Source: Gadus chalcogrammus
Taxonomy: Eukaryota; Chordata; Actinopteri; Gadiformes; Gadidae
DNA length: 64,000 bases
Assembly: GCF_026213295.1 (NCBI RefSeq)
Contig: NC_079427.1
Location: 34,442,846 to 34,506,845, forward strand
Direction of reading: 5' to 3'
Under the pieces are notes generated by a model. The model had not been told where the DNA came from, did no database searches, and saw only the letters and a list, made by a program, of their open reading frames with translations. Below, in pieces: positions 46,019 through 55,923 of this stretch; the first letter of the stretch is position 1, and each line of letters starts with the position of its first letter. The position numbers and the translations under genes are program-made.

Positions 46019-47097
46019 TGGGTAGACGTGTTTGTACCGAACCGTCACGGTACAGGCACTTCGGAGCGGTTACAGAGGTGTACCGTGGTACGTAAATGTG
46101 GCGTACATAGCGTTAATATGGCGAATGTAAAGGCTTGTTTTGCGATGCAGAATTGGACAATAGGTCCATGGCGTCGACAGATAGTTAAAAAATATTGAAT
46201 GCTCTCCGGCTATGGAGAGGGATCTGCGTGTCTACGTACATCCCTTTAACATGCACACGCTAGGGATGGGCAACGATCGTCGAATAGTCGGCGTCACATA
46301 GAATATCGAATAATGAATATGACTATCGTTATTTACATGGCTCTTCTCAATGCTGTTGAACGCTCCGTTGACTTGCATGGGCCTTCACAACTTCTGGTGG
46401 TGAATAGCGTCCTCGGTTGCTAAGCGACGTCAACATCTTTGGCGGACTGTGTGAAGTTATTATTTTGACGTGTTCACGTGTTTGAAAAGTTCACCGTCAT
46501 GCAGGCATTGCAGGCTGTGTTCAGTGAAATAAAGAAATAAATAGCGATCCGTTTTCGGCGCATGTAGGTCTATCTGCCTAAGCCCACGTTGAAATAATTT
46601 GGTTGTTGAATGTTGATGGCGCAGTTGTTGAAATTAACAGATTGATTTCATACAAATCATAAAAGCCTCTCCCTGTGTCATTGTGGGTGCGTGTATCCGA
46701 GGTGCGTGCCTGCGTGGGGGGTTCTTGATTGACCGATTTTCGAATATTATGCGAATACTTCTCAGCAAATATCGAATAGTATTTGTTGCCAGAAATGCAC
46801 ATCCCTAGCACGCGCATTTCAAAAAGCACCATCCAGGTGTCACTATCACTGTTGCTGTGGAAAAAAAACGATTCTATTTCAACAACCCCTGTCTGGGAGT
46901 ACAGAAATGCAAATGCCATAACCAATTTTATTGTTTATTATTGTTTATAGTGTTTTCATTGCTGTTTATCTACGGACATTCTCCGTTGTTGACAAACAAG
47001 CATTTTTTTCGCCAAACTATGAACTGTACCGTGCTGTACCGTGCCTTAAAAACCGAGGTATGTACCGAACCGTGACTTTTGCGTACGGTTACACCCC
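46019..47097. mobile_element. Decayed hAT-like insertion carrying a nested hAT
   Basis: The left side contains tgtaccgaaccgtcacgg. The right side contains taccgaaccgtgact and ends tacggttacacccct, the inverse of the taggggtgtaaccgta termini common in fish hAT elements. The left terminus is degenerate and no clean target duplication was found. Confidence 0.5.
46261..46807. mobile_element. Nested non-autonomous hAT element (547 bp)
   Basis: The termini tagggatggg and cacatcccta are inverse. The flanks gcacacgc (46253-46260) and gcacgcgc (46808-46815) form an 8-bp duplication with one mismatch. The interior has 'cgaatattatgcgaatact' motifs near the right end. Confidence 0.8.
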
Positions 47098-47215
47098 TAC
47101 TTATGTGTGAGAGAGGAGTAGAAATTCGGTATTTCTCACACCACTTCAGTAGGCGTGTTGATTTTGCTTCTGCATGTCATTGAGTGGCCCCCTGAATGAT
47201 AATCAGCCTGTTGCC
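47098..47215 (+). repeat. Dispersed repeat, copy A (second part)
   Basis: Matches 51655-51740 inverted ('ggtatttctcacaccact', 'cttctgcatgtca', 'gagtggccccct'). Confidence 0.75.
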
Positions 47216-47709
47216 TTTTTTTTTCCGCTGAATGGTTAAAAAATATTTAAATGGTGGCACTGCTTTTGTGAGTCACTTGTGGTGAATGCTAAAAGATAGG
47301 AGATAGGTCTTATCATAACCCTACAAGTACATATCATACAATACATTACAATGAATGAGTTCACAGCTGCACATGTATAGAAAATGATTTTTATTATCAT
47401 TACTGATAACAGTCAGCTGAACGTTATAGGGTCCCGTCCTTCCACTCCCTGTTTTCTCAGTTAACACAGAAATCGGCTACATTTGTCCAAGTGTTGGTTA
47501 AATGTGAAATGAAGCAAAAAAATACACTCTCTTTCTCCGGTAACACAGTCGTTCACGACGCCTGCATTACCTGCCTCCATTTTGTCTATGGTCAAATCAA
47601 AACAAACTACACTGACAATGGCCACACTTATCCCGCCTCTTGCGAACTTAGACCCTACGTCATATCCAGCCCCTTGCAGGCCCACACCCCGAACCCTCCG
47701 TTGATTTTA
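47216..47709. other. Stretch without a gene
   Basis: No gene or transposon end was recognised before the Harbinger target duplication at 47710. Confidence 0.5.
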
Positions 47710-48042
47710 CTGAGGCCTGTTTCAGGTAGCTGGTTTAACATACTCTGAGTTTAATCCTGCGCTCTGAGTTGGTTGACTCAGAGTTCAGGGTTGAAAAGAA
47801 ACTCTGTGTTTTCGGTTTCAGAACAGAGGGGTGTTCCACGAACGGAGGTTTAACAAACACTGAGTTAACGCTGAACTCTAGGTTGATTGACCCTGTGCCG
47901 ACCAACCCAGAGTTTTCGGTTCCACAGCAGCGGTTATGCATTAGTTCAATCAACTCGGGGTTGGTTAACACAGGGTTGTGCGCGTCCACGCCAAACTTAA
48001 AAAGACGTGATGTATGGATCATGGAAACCCTCATAAGCGATC

Positions 48043-48552
48043 ATGGCCGCTTATTTCAATGAAATGGAACTCCAGGTTCTCCTGGAAAGCTATGACGAGG
48101 AGAAGGACATTATCACAAGAAAAGGGAACGCTAAAACCTCTGGAACCCGGAGAACCAAAGCCTGGCAGCGGATCGCTGACCGCGTAAATGCGTTGATTAC
48201 ACGTCAAAAGCATGATCGTTAATATTTGATCAATGAATATATAAATATCCCAGTTAAGCATTCTTAAAGATCCTACCACATAACCCCTTTCTTCTAAAAC
48301 AATATGTACTCCGATTGCTTCCAAGCGGTCAGAGGATCAAGTATAAAAATGAAGTATAAAAAACATACAAACTGCTAAGCTTTCCCCACCATCGTATTGG
48401 TATAAATTTAAATAAGCCATTTTTTTAAGCCAATCGTGAAAAGGCCGACAGTCGGCAGACTGGATCTGGCCCTCAAATTGTCTTGACCCCGGTGGAGGAG
48501 CTGTTAATAAACATAAATTCAGGGCGCCCTGGCATGGAGGGGGTACCTGGAG
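48043..48552 (+). pseudogene. Myb/SANT-like DNA-binding protein remnant of the inner Harbinger
   Basis: A 59-codon frame at 48043-48222 reads MAAYFNEMELQVLLESYD, then EKDIITRKGN and KAWQRIADRVNALI. This is the tryptophan- and acid-rich SANT-type fold of Harbinger accessory proteins, which bind the transposon ends and help the nuclease act in the nucleus. A second piece at about 48429-48552 reads ANREKADSRQTGSGP and LTPVEELL, then SGRPGMEGVPGG, matching the downstream part of the same family. The middle exon (CPKRTWQQMK-like) was not found, so the gene is broken. Confidence 0.65.
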
Positions 48553-48985
48553 GTAGGCCTACTTACCACCTCAGAGAGTCATGGGCCATACCCCACACTG
48601 GTTGAATGTAGGTTTTTGTGTTTTCTTGTATTTTAGATTTTTTTTGCCTTCGAAGTAACACATGCAAACCGTGTGCTTGCCACAGCGCATACTATTCCAA
48701 ATGTTTCTTTTTTTGGTAACTGGGTAGAAAACCTAAAAGTGACAATTTATCAACTTCACAGATCAAGATGGATCAGTGCTTGTAATGAAGCCGCCGGCTA
48801 CGATCGAACATTCTCCAGTGGATGCAAGTCCGTTAGGACTATTTTATACTTTATGTTGTAAATGCCTCTCGGCATAGTAGGCCTACTCAGACAATATTGC
48901 TCTTTGTATGATAGGAGGCCGATACAAATCTTGGATGGGTAATCTGAAACGACTGTGATGTGCTCAGCATCTCCAGCATTATAGC

Positions 48986-49303
48986 CTAGATAAAACTACC
49001 ATTTGAAAAGAACGGAGGGCTACGCAAATAGTCTGGAGTGAACTGAGGCCAGCAAAAAGTCATCCAATATGCCAAGATGTCGAGCTGTGGTCTTATCAAT
49101 CGCTCCCGGTGGATTGCACGTATAATTTGCGCTCTGATATCAGCAGTTCTCTCATCAAAAGCGCATGCCATTGTGAACACATGAAATCTGCGGTGAACGC
49201 CGGTTGAAATACCCAAAACCAGGTTATGTTTCAAACTTAACCTGCGCAAAACCTGGTCCGACCAGGTTTGATTCAGAGCATATGTTGCTATAGCAACTAA
49301 CAT
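48986..49303 (-). pseudogene. Harbinger nuclease N-terminal remnant (inner element)
   Basis: The minus-strand frame includes MACAFDERTADIRAQIIR and RLIRPQLDILAY. It aligns by eye with the N-terminus of the outer element's nuclease (MACPFIREPVDVGAAILR and RLLRHRLDILSF). The following residues have decayed and there is no DDE region. Confidence 0.55.
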
Positions 49304-49426
49304 ACCGTGATCCTTTTGGAACGGAAAACCTAGGGTTACAGCAAACCCTGGGTTAACTTACCCGGTTATGTGATAAAACCGGCTTTGTGGAACACCCCAC
49401 AGGTGATCAGCGTTGGGTTAATCAAC

Positions 49427-49913
49427 ATGGACCAAAAGCGTAGATCCACTTACTTTCCTCCACGGAATTGGAAATTCTAATGAACGCATATGCCAAGCAG
49501 TTACCCAGAAAGAGCTTGGCCTGAAATAGCTGAACAAGTCAATGCGTGAGTAAAATAAATTAGTAAAATAAAATAAAATAAGAGGAAAGTTTAATATCTT
49601 CCACTTATTCAATATGTAAATTGTGTGTATGTGTGTGTGTCAATTTACGCAACCCCGAGTTGCCCCAAGAGGACTTGGCAGCAAATGAAGATGAAGTACA
49701 AAAATATAGTTCAAACAGGTAAACTAATGTTGAATTGAAATCAAATCAATTGTGCTGTTTTGCCTGCTGTACCTAATTTAACAGCTATATTCAACATGTG
49801 ATGGGCCTATATTTAAGCAGTAAATGTAAGTAGTACATTTCCCAGCCACCCCCAACACTGCCAATATTTAATAGGATTTAGATATATTAGAAGGCTACAC
49901 CTAGGCAAAATGC

Positions 49914-49977
<64 letters not shown>

Positions 49978-50538
49978 TCAAAATAGCGCTTACTGAATAT
50001 TAGGGTAACATTTTCCTCCATGTTAGCAAATCGAAAAAAAGCAGAGGCCCGGAAGACTGGAGGGGGTTCACCTCTGCAGCCCTCACAGAGGCTGAGGAAA
50101 TGGCCCTCAGACAACAGAGCCACGTCCTGTGGCTGAGGGCATCCCTGGGGGGAGCTCCTCTGATCCCCCCCCACCCCCCAGGATAGAAGTGCCTTTATAA
50201 GAGGTTGGTTATTCAAAATAATTAAATATGTACACGCAACCCAGCATGTTGCAAATTAGATGGGGCAATATTCTGCGCTCAAGTAATAATTTCACTGTCT
50301 AATCATCTTCTTCCAGTTACTGATGGCGTCATCGCCCTACTTGAACCAGATGCCCTCACCAACCTCCATGCAATTGTAACAATTCAAAAGATGCAAAAGG
50401 ATGCTTTGGAGATCCAAATTTTGGAACATAAGTTAAATGTGAGTGAGGTGCAAACTGGGATACTGTTCCCTGCTCTAAAAACATACCTGATATGAATGAC
50501 TTTCTTTGTGCTTTCAGGAAATAAAGAAATCCTCATAA
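49427..50538 (+). pseudogene. Myb/SANT-like accessory gene of the outer Harbinger, mostly intact exons
   Basis: Exon 1 (49427 to about 49546) starts MDQKRRSTYFPP but is frameshifted and has lost its middle. Exon 2 (about 49652-49718) encodes CPKRTWQQMKMKYKNIVQT with donor gtaaac. Exon 3 (from 50027, after tgttag) encodes ANRKKAEARKTGGG, then shifts frame into LTEAEEMALRQQ. Exon 4 (50317-50438) encodes VTDGVIALLEPDALTNLHAI and ends KLN with donor gtgagt. Exon 5 (50518-50538) adds EIKKSS and a stop. Four intact splice junctions show a once-functional spliced gene. An AT microsatellite (49916-49973) lies in intron 2. Confidence 0.65.
49916..49973. repeat. (AT)n microsatellite
   Basis: A pure AT run within intron 2 of the accessory gene. 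Confidence 0.93.
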
Positions 50539-50857
50539 AAAGTAGATTGTTTTTATTAGAACACGGGCTGTGGTGGGACAAGTTATTTTGTTGAACAGTT
50601 TACTCAAAGGGTTTTACTTCAGTGAACAATGCAGACGATTATGCTGAGCATGTGCATGCAGAGATCTGGCAACAGCATCTGGTTAAAAGCAGTACCAGGG
50701 TCTTTTCTGCCTTGCATTCTTAAAATTAGTTTCTTGACTTGCAGCAGTTATAGGTCCGTGGTTAGTCAGCTACTCTGATCATGGGAAAGCCACAACGTTA
50801 AAGTGACTGTAGTACAGAGCGGGTGGGATGCACGGGGCGGATCATTCTGCACATGCG

Positions 50858-51178
50858 TTAATTGCGTAAAAAAAACCAACTTAAACTTAAAGCATGCCCC
50901 CGGTGCGTTTGACAGTTAACATGGGGACTGAGAAGGTGGTCTAAATAAATGATAGATTGCGCTGAAAAACGATGGCGGTCGTGAAGAAAATTATCAGGAA
51001 AAGAAAGTATATCCAACCGGTGTCTTAATAATCGTTCCTCACGGAGATTCCTTCTGAGGATCGCAGCCCCTACATCCACAGGCTCTCGTATAAAAGGACA
51101 TGCCATTTCTAACACTTCCTTCTGTCGGAGAGCTGCCTTCAGCCTTATAGACAACAAACTCAGAGTAGGTCTAACCAC
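50858..51178 (-). pseudogene. Harbinger nuclease (HARBI1-like) N-terminal exon, outer element
   Basis: The minus-strand frame contains MACPFIREPVDVGAAILRRN, then RLLRHRLDILSFPDNFL, FSAQSIIYL and CQTHRGHAL. This is the typical N-terminal region of fish HARBI1-like transposases, ahead of the helix-turn-helix and DDE domain. The later exons (LATG.MQL, GVVGAID, GDSGYP, VERGIG) are absent between 50540 and 50858, so the gene is truncated by internal deletion. The likely start is the methionine at 51104-51106 or the one at 51178. Confidence 0.7.
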
Positions 51179-51551
51179 CTCCCGAGCAGGTTAGGCCCAC
51201 GGCGTATGTTGCCGCAGCAACTAACTCTCGGTTGCGCTGAACCTGCTACCTGAAACAGGCCTCTGATGTCTAAACAACATCGATGTCCGCATATAAAATA
51301 TCAAGTGTAAATCGCCCTCAGGGTTGAATCTCCTGAGATACATATGCGGAAAACATGTTGGTAAACAGCTTATAAGTAGAAAATTATTATGCATGCTTCA
51401 TAACGTAAGGAGGAAATGATGATGCTTGCTATGTTTCATTACGTAATAGGTGAACCAAAATGTTATACATTGTAACATTATAGGCAAAATTGTATTATAT
51501 TATGCGCTCAGAAATTTGTTACATTATCGACTGGGGTTTCCACATTATTGC

Positions 51552-51620
51552 TATGGGTTTAATTACAACTAGAGGTTGAGCGTGCGCAACGCTCAACCAC
51601 TAGTTGTAATTAAACCCATA
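51552..51620. repeat. Snap-back hairpin with 32-bp arms and a 5-nt loop
   Basis: 51552-51583 and 51589-51620 are inverse with one mismatch (agaggttg versus agtggttg), around gcgca. The flanks are AT-rich and show no obvious target duplication. Confidence 0.93.
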
Positions 51621-51654
51621 CCATTAAGAGAACATAAGGTAACATTACATCATT

Positions 51655-51861
51655 TAGGGGGCCACTCACTGACATGCAGAAGCGTCATCAACACGCCCAA
51701 TCAAGTGGTGTGAGAAATACCGACTTTCTACTCCTCATTCACATAAAAGGTAATTTACATTTCCTACGGAGACAATACTACCTCAGGGATAGTATTATTC
51801 AGGAGATTTTAAGGGTCAAATGTCAGGATATGTTGTTCACACATACGGTAGAAGACATCAG
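51655..51861 (-). repeat. Dispersed repeat, copy B (first part)
   Basis: This is the inverse partner of 45770-46018 and 47098-47215. It is split from its continuation at 55305 by 3.44 kb of Harbinger sequence. Confidence 0.75.
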
Positions 51862-52414
51862 GGGCCGTATTCACAAAGCATTTTATCTTACCGCTAGGAG
51901 TGCTCCTAATTCGCGCTAAAACATTTTACGTAGGAGTTTTTTCTTAAAAGTTATTCACAAAGCCACTGAGACCTACTCTTACTAAGGATGAATCACTAAG
52001 AATGAACTAAGGGTGACGCACCGCAGCTATGGATTACGTCAATTCTCGTGCACGAGTTTAGAAGCGGTCAGTTCGGTGATTGGTTGTTCAGACGAGCCCA
52101 CTAAATCACCGAAAAACAAGGAAATAGCCTAGGCTAGAAATGAATTCCTATTAAGTAGTTATAGTGCAGCTAGCAGAATACACGCATGACATTTTTGTGC
52201 AGACCACGATAATGACGTTGTAGCCTGCACGTTCAAGAGAGAGAGAACGCAAACAATAAAAATACGTAAAATTGAAAATAAAATAAATCATATGAACTAC
52301 ACTAGTGTTGACTGATTTGTGCCACGGTGTTTACCTAAAATGTGTTTTCAAAGTGATCCCTAAATGCCAGTCCACTCGGTTCCACATGGCCAAATTCATT
52401 GTCATGTTGATCGC

Positions 52415-52452
<38 letters not shown>

Positions 52453-53594
52453 CCATCATCGTCTGGCTGTGGATTGTTCATCCGCTTGCAGAGGTTGTGT
52501 AGAATGGCACATACAGTGATTAGTGTGCTTGCCCTCTCTGGGGTGAGGCGTATTTCGCCGTGGAGGACATGAAACCGACGTTTCATCTGCCCAATTCCTC
52601 TCTCCACAACATTTTGTGTATGTTTGTGTGCTCTAGCATATATGGAGGAAATCAGTAAACAATAATAAATATGGATTCAACAAATAAAAGGCGTCAAAGA
52701 GCCAATACGATTTGTTTTACGCATAGGACTAAGCGTAATCTGCGTAATCACTTACATGTTATACTTTAACTGTGCTCCCGGTTGTGGATTGAGGTAGGGT
52801 GTCTAGAGCCACGTCTTGCATGGATATTCACTGTCACCCAGCAAGTGACACCCAACTGGTACATCTCAAAAAGCTGCCTCAGACCGCTCACCATTAAAAT
52901 GCGCGAATCATGGGTAGCTGAAGGTCCAGGCCACTTTGCAACAACATCCAGTAGGCTATGTTAAAATCTGCATAAAAAACAACCTGCGTGTTGATGTAAT
53001 GCACTTTCTTCCTATTGACGAACATGTCCTTGTCTTTTGATGGCGCAATTCTTTTTATGTGCGTCCTGTCAATAGCACCGACCACACCGGGAATACCTGC
53101 AATTACCATGAAGTTGGCTTTGATCCTGTGTAATTGTTGAATGTCCAAAGGAAAGTTTATGGCACGGCTGACTGATGGTTGCGATATTTTTAAATCGTCG
53201 GCATTGCAAAGTTGCATTTCCCCTGTTGCTAAATAACGTAGTGTGGCCAAACATTTTATTTCGGGACTTATCGGATTATTCCTGTTAGTCAGGGATGTTA
53301 TTGCATCGCGCACTAACTCCACAACAAGTTTAATACCCTAACATTTCGTATCGCAGCCATTTTACGATTCTTTGTGAATAGGTCTTACTGACTTAGGAGT
53401 CCTCTTGAGGACTTTTAAGCTCTCCTAGACTTAGGTGCTACTTTTAGGCCTAAAATACTTTGTGAATTGCTCTTAGTGAAAAAAGTTAGGAGTCCTAAAT
53501 TTAAGAGTGACACGCCCATTATTTTTAGGAGTTACTCCTAAATTCGCCAGTTAGGACCTAGTTTTAGCCCTAAAATCCTTTGTGAATACGGCCC
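51862..53594. mobile_element. Harbinger element, nuclease-only copy 1 (1.73 kb)
   Basis: The termini gggccgtattcacaaag and ctttgtgaatacggccc are flanked by CAG (51859-51861 and 53595-53597). Subterminal 'cttaggagt' and 'actcctaa' motifs recur many times at both ends. It carries a broken minus-strand nuclease and no Myb gene. Confidence 0.85.
52335..53322 (-). pseudogene. HARBI1-like nuclease pseudogene, copy 1
   Basis: This is a PIF/Harbinger DDE transposase, whose nuclease domain cuts DNA at the element ends. The first block (53322-52894) has LATGEMQLCN, SQPSVSRAI (helix-turn-helix) and IPGVVGAID, with the first catalytic Asp at 53068-53070. The frame then slips: LLDVVAKWPG is read one phase off. 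A second slip leads into GCHLLGDSEYPCKTWL, with the second Asp at 52833-52835, GDSEYP instead of the usual GDSGYP, and a stop directly after. The last block (52607-52335) has VERGIGQMKRRFHVLHGEI, with the catalytic Glu at 52602-52604, and a C-terminal poly-Asp run encoded by an ATC microsatellite (52413-52458). About 25 residues between SRAI and NFPLD seem missing. It is dead. Confidence 0.8.
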
Positions 53595-53608
53595 CAGGAG
53601 AATATCAG

Positions 53609-54164
53609 GGGCCGTATTCACAAAGCATTTTATCTTACCGCTAGGAGTGCTCCTAACTCGCGCTAAAACATTTTACGTAGGAGTTTTTTCTCAAAAGTTA
53701 TTCACAAAGCCGCTGAGACCTACTCTTACTAAGGATAAATCACAAAGAGTGAACTAAGAGTGACGCGCCGTTGCTATGGATTACCTCAATTCTCGTGCAC
53801 GAGTTTAGAAGCGGTCAGTTCGGTGATTGGTTGTTCAGACGAGCCCACTGAATCACCGAAAAACAAGGAAATAGCCTAGGCTAGAAATTAATTCCTATTA
53901 AGTAGTTATAGTGCAGTTAGCAGAATACACACATGATGACAATTTTGTGCAGACCACGATAATGACGTTGTAGCCTGCACGTTCAAGAGAGAGAGAAAGC
54001 AAACAATAAAAATACGTAAAATTTAAAAGAAAATAAATGTTATGAACTACCCAAGTGTTGACTGATTTGTGCCAAGGTGTTTACCTAAAATGTGTTTTCA
54101 AAGTGATCCCTAAATGCCTGTCCACTCGGTTCCACACGGCCAAATTCCTTGTAATGTTGATCGC

Positions 54165-54204
<40 letters not shown>

Positions 54205-55304
54205 GTCTGGCTGTGGAATGTTCCTCCGCTTGCAGAGGTTGTGTAGAATGGCACATACAGTGATTACTGTGCTTGCCCTCTCTGGGGTGAGGCGTATTTC
54301 GCCGTGGAGGACATGAAACCGACGTTTCATCTGCCCAATTCCTCTCTCCACAACATTTTGTGTATGTTTGTGTGCTCTAGCATACATGGAAGAAATCAGT
54401 AAACAATATAAATATGGATTCAACAAATAAAAGGCGTCAAAGAGCCAATACGATGTGTTTTACGCATAGGACTAAGCGTAATCTGCGTAATCACTTACAT
54501 GTTACACTTTAACTGTGCTCCCGTCTTGCATGGATAGTCACTGTCACCCAGCAAGTGACACCCAACTGGTACATCTCAAAAAGCTGCCTCAGACCGCTCA
54601 CCATTAAAATGCGCGAATCATGGGTAGCTGAAGATCCAGGCCACTTTGCAACAACATCCAGTAGGCTATGTTAAAATTTGCATCAAAAACAACCTGCGTG
54701 TTGATGGAATGCACTTTCTTCCTATTGACGAACACGTCCTCGTCTTTTGATGGCGCAATTATTTTTATGCGCGTCCCGTCAATAGCAACGACCACACCGG
54801 GCATACCTGCAATTGCCATGAAGTTGGCTTTGATCCTGTGTAATTGTTGAATGTCCAAAGGAAAGTTTATGGCACAGCTGACTGATGGTTGCGATCATTT
54901 TAAATCGTCGGCATTGCAAAGTTGCATTTCCCCTGTTGCTAAATAACGTAGTGTGGCCAAACATTTTATTTCGGGACTAATCTGATTATTCCTGTTAGTC
55001 GGGGATGTTATTGCATCGCGCATTAACTCCACAATAAGTTGAATACCCTAACATTTCGTCTCGCGGGCATTTTAAGATTCTTTGTGAATAGGTCTTACTG
55101 AGTTAGAAGTCCTCTTGAGGACTTTTAAGCTCTCCTAGACTTAGGTGCTACTTTTAGTCCTAAAATACTTTGTGAATTGCTCTTAGTGAAAAAAGTTAGG
55201 AGTCCTAAATTTAAGAGTGACAGGCCCATTATTTTTAGAAGTTACTCCTAAATTCGCCAGTTACGACCTACTTTTAGCCCTAAGATCCTTTGTGAATACG
55301 GCCC
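53609..55304. mobile_element. Harbinger element, nuclease-only copy 2 (1.70 kb)
   Basis: It has the same termini as copy 1, is flanked by CAG (53606-53608 and 55305-55307) and lies 14 bp downstream of copy 1 in the same orientation. It is roughly 95% alike by eye, with a deletion of about 36 bp in the region of the second catalytic Asp. Confidence 0.85.
54085..54990 (-). pseudogene. HARBI1-like nuclease pseudogene, copy 2
   Basis: Blocks match copy 1. The first catalytic block reads MPGVVVAIDGT, closer to the family consensus at Gly-Thr but with Val-Ala in place of Gly. 'NTQVVFDANFNIA' precedes the same frame slip. The end block has ARAHKHTQNVVERGIGQMK and a longer poly-Asp run (54162-54204 microsatellite). 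The frame around 54895 is also broken where copy 1 reads on. Confidence 0.75.
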
Positions 55305-55480
55305 CAGGACTTATACGTGTGCCTGAAAGTAGCTAGTGTGTGAGCATTTGATTACATCATAAAATTAGTCAATTTATGGTTTACGGGGCTAATTGTTCAA
55401 TGGATAGAGTATTATACTATGCATGCAAATGAATTATTAAATTGCTTTTACTGTTATTCAGGTACCAAAGTGCATTGAGG
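55305..55480 (-). repeat. Dispersed repeat, copy B (second part)
   Basis: Continuation of 51655-51861 after the two Harbinger insertions. It matches 45770-45930 inverted. Confidence 0.75.
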
Positions 55481-55794
55481 TTTAAAAAATGCATGGCATC
55501 TACTATTGGTTAGTTGAAAATAATAATAACAAACTTTGTGTGAAAATTGTGTTCATTTACAGAAGCATCTTAGTGAAATTAACAAAGTGTAACAACAGCT
55601 AAGGCATTAACCTACCTAACTATAGTGAAATAAAGCATGGGCCTGTGTGGGGGAGGGGGAGAAGGGAGTAGGGGGGGGGGGGATGTGAGGGAAAGATTGC
55701 GGATTGTAGATTGGCTACCTGACTTGAGAGTTTAAGATGTTTATTTTATCCATATTTTTACCTGAAAAATATGTCAATTGAGATCAGGGCTTGA
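55481..55794. other. Stretch without a gene
   Basis: AT-rich sequence with a short poly-G run at about 55671-55682. No gene was seen. Confidence 0.5.
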
Positions 55795-55919
55795 AAACGA
55801 AATTATTATTCAATCGTTCCGCTCCGAACGGAACCGTTATATTTAACGTTTTCGTTCTTGCATTCCGCCACCAACATATCGTTCCTGAACCGGTTCGGAA
55901 CGTAAAATAACGTTCGTTC
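55795..55919. mobile_element. Left end of an hAT-like element ('cagggcttgaaaacg')
   Basis: The terminus cagggcttgaaaacgaaat is followed by 'cgttccgctccgaacgg' motifs. The sequence is interrupted at 55920 by the TTAA element and resumes at 57692 with 'cgttccggcag'. No right terminus or duplication was identified. Confidence 0.5.
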
Positions 55920-55923
55920 TTAA

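Larger units (their letters stand above)
47827..49399. mobile_element. Inner PIF/Harbinger element (1.57 kb)
   Basis: The left end aggggtgttccacgaa and the right end ttgtggaacacccca are inverse except at the outermost base. They are flanked by CAG (47824-47826 and 49400-49402). It repeats the layout of the outer element: a Myb/SANT-like remnant on plus near the left end and a nuclease N-terminal remnant on minus near the right end. Confidence 0.75.
47713..51262. mobile_element. Outer PIF/Harbinger element (3.55 kb)
   Basis: The 18-bp terminus aggcctgtttcaggtagc is exactly inverted at 51245-51262. Both ends are flanked by CTG (47710-47712 and 51263-51265). It has a plus-strand Myb/SANT-like gene (49427-50538) and the N-terminal part of a minus-strand nuclease gene (50858-51178), the usual two-gene content of this superfamily. 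An inner Harbinger element (47827-49399) sits in its left part. The nuclease lacks its DDE domain, so the element is non-autonomous. Confidence 0.85.
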
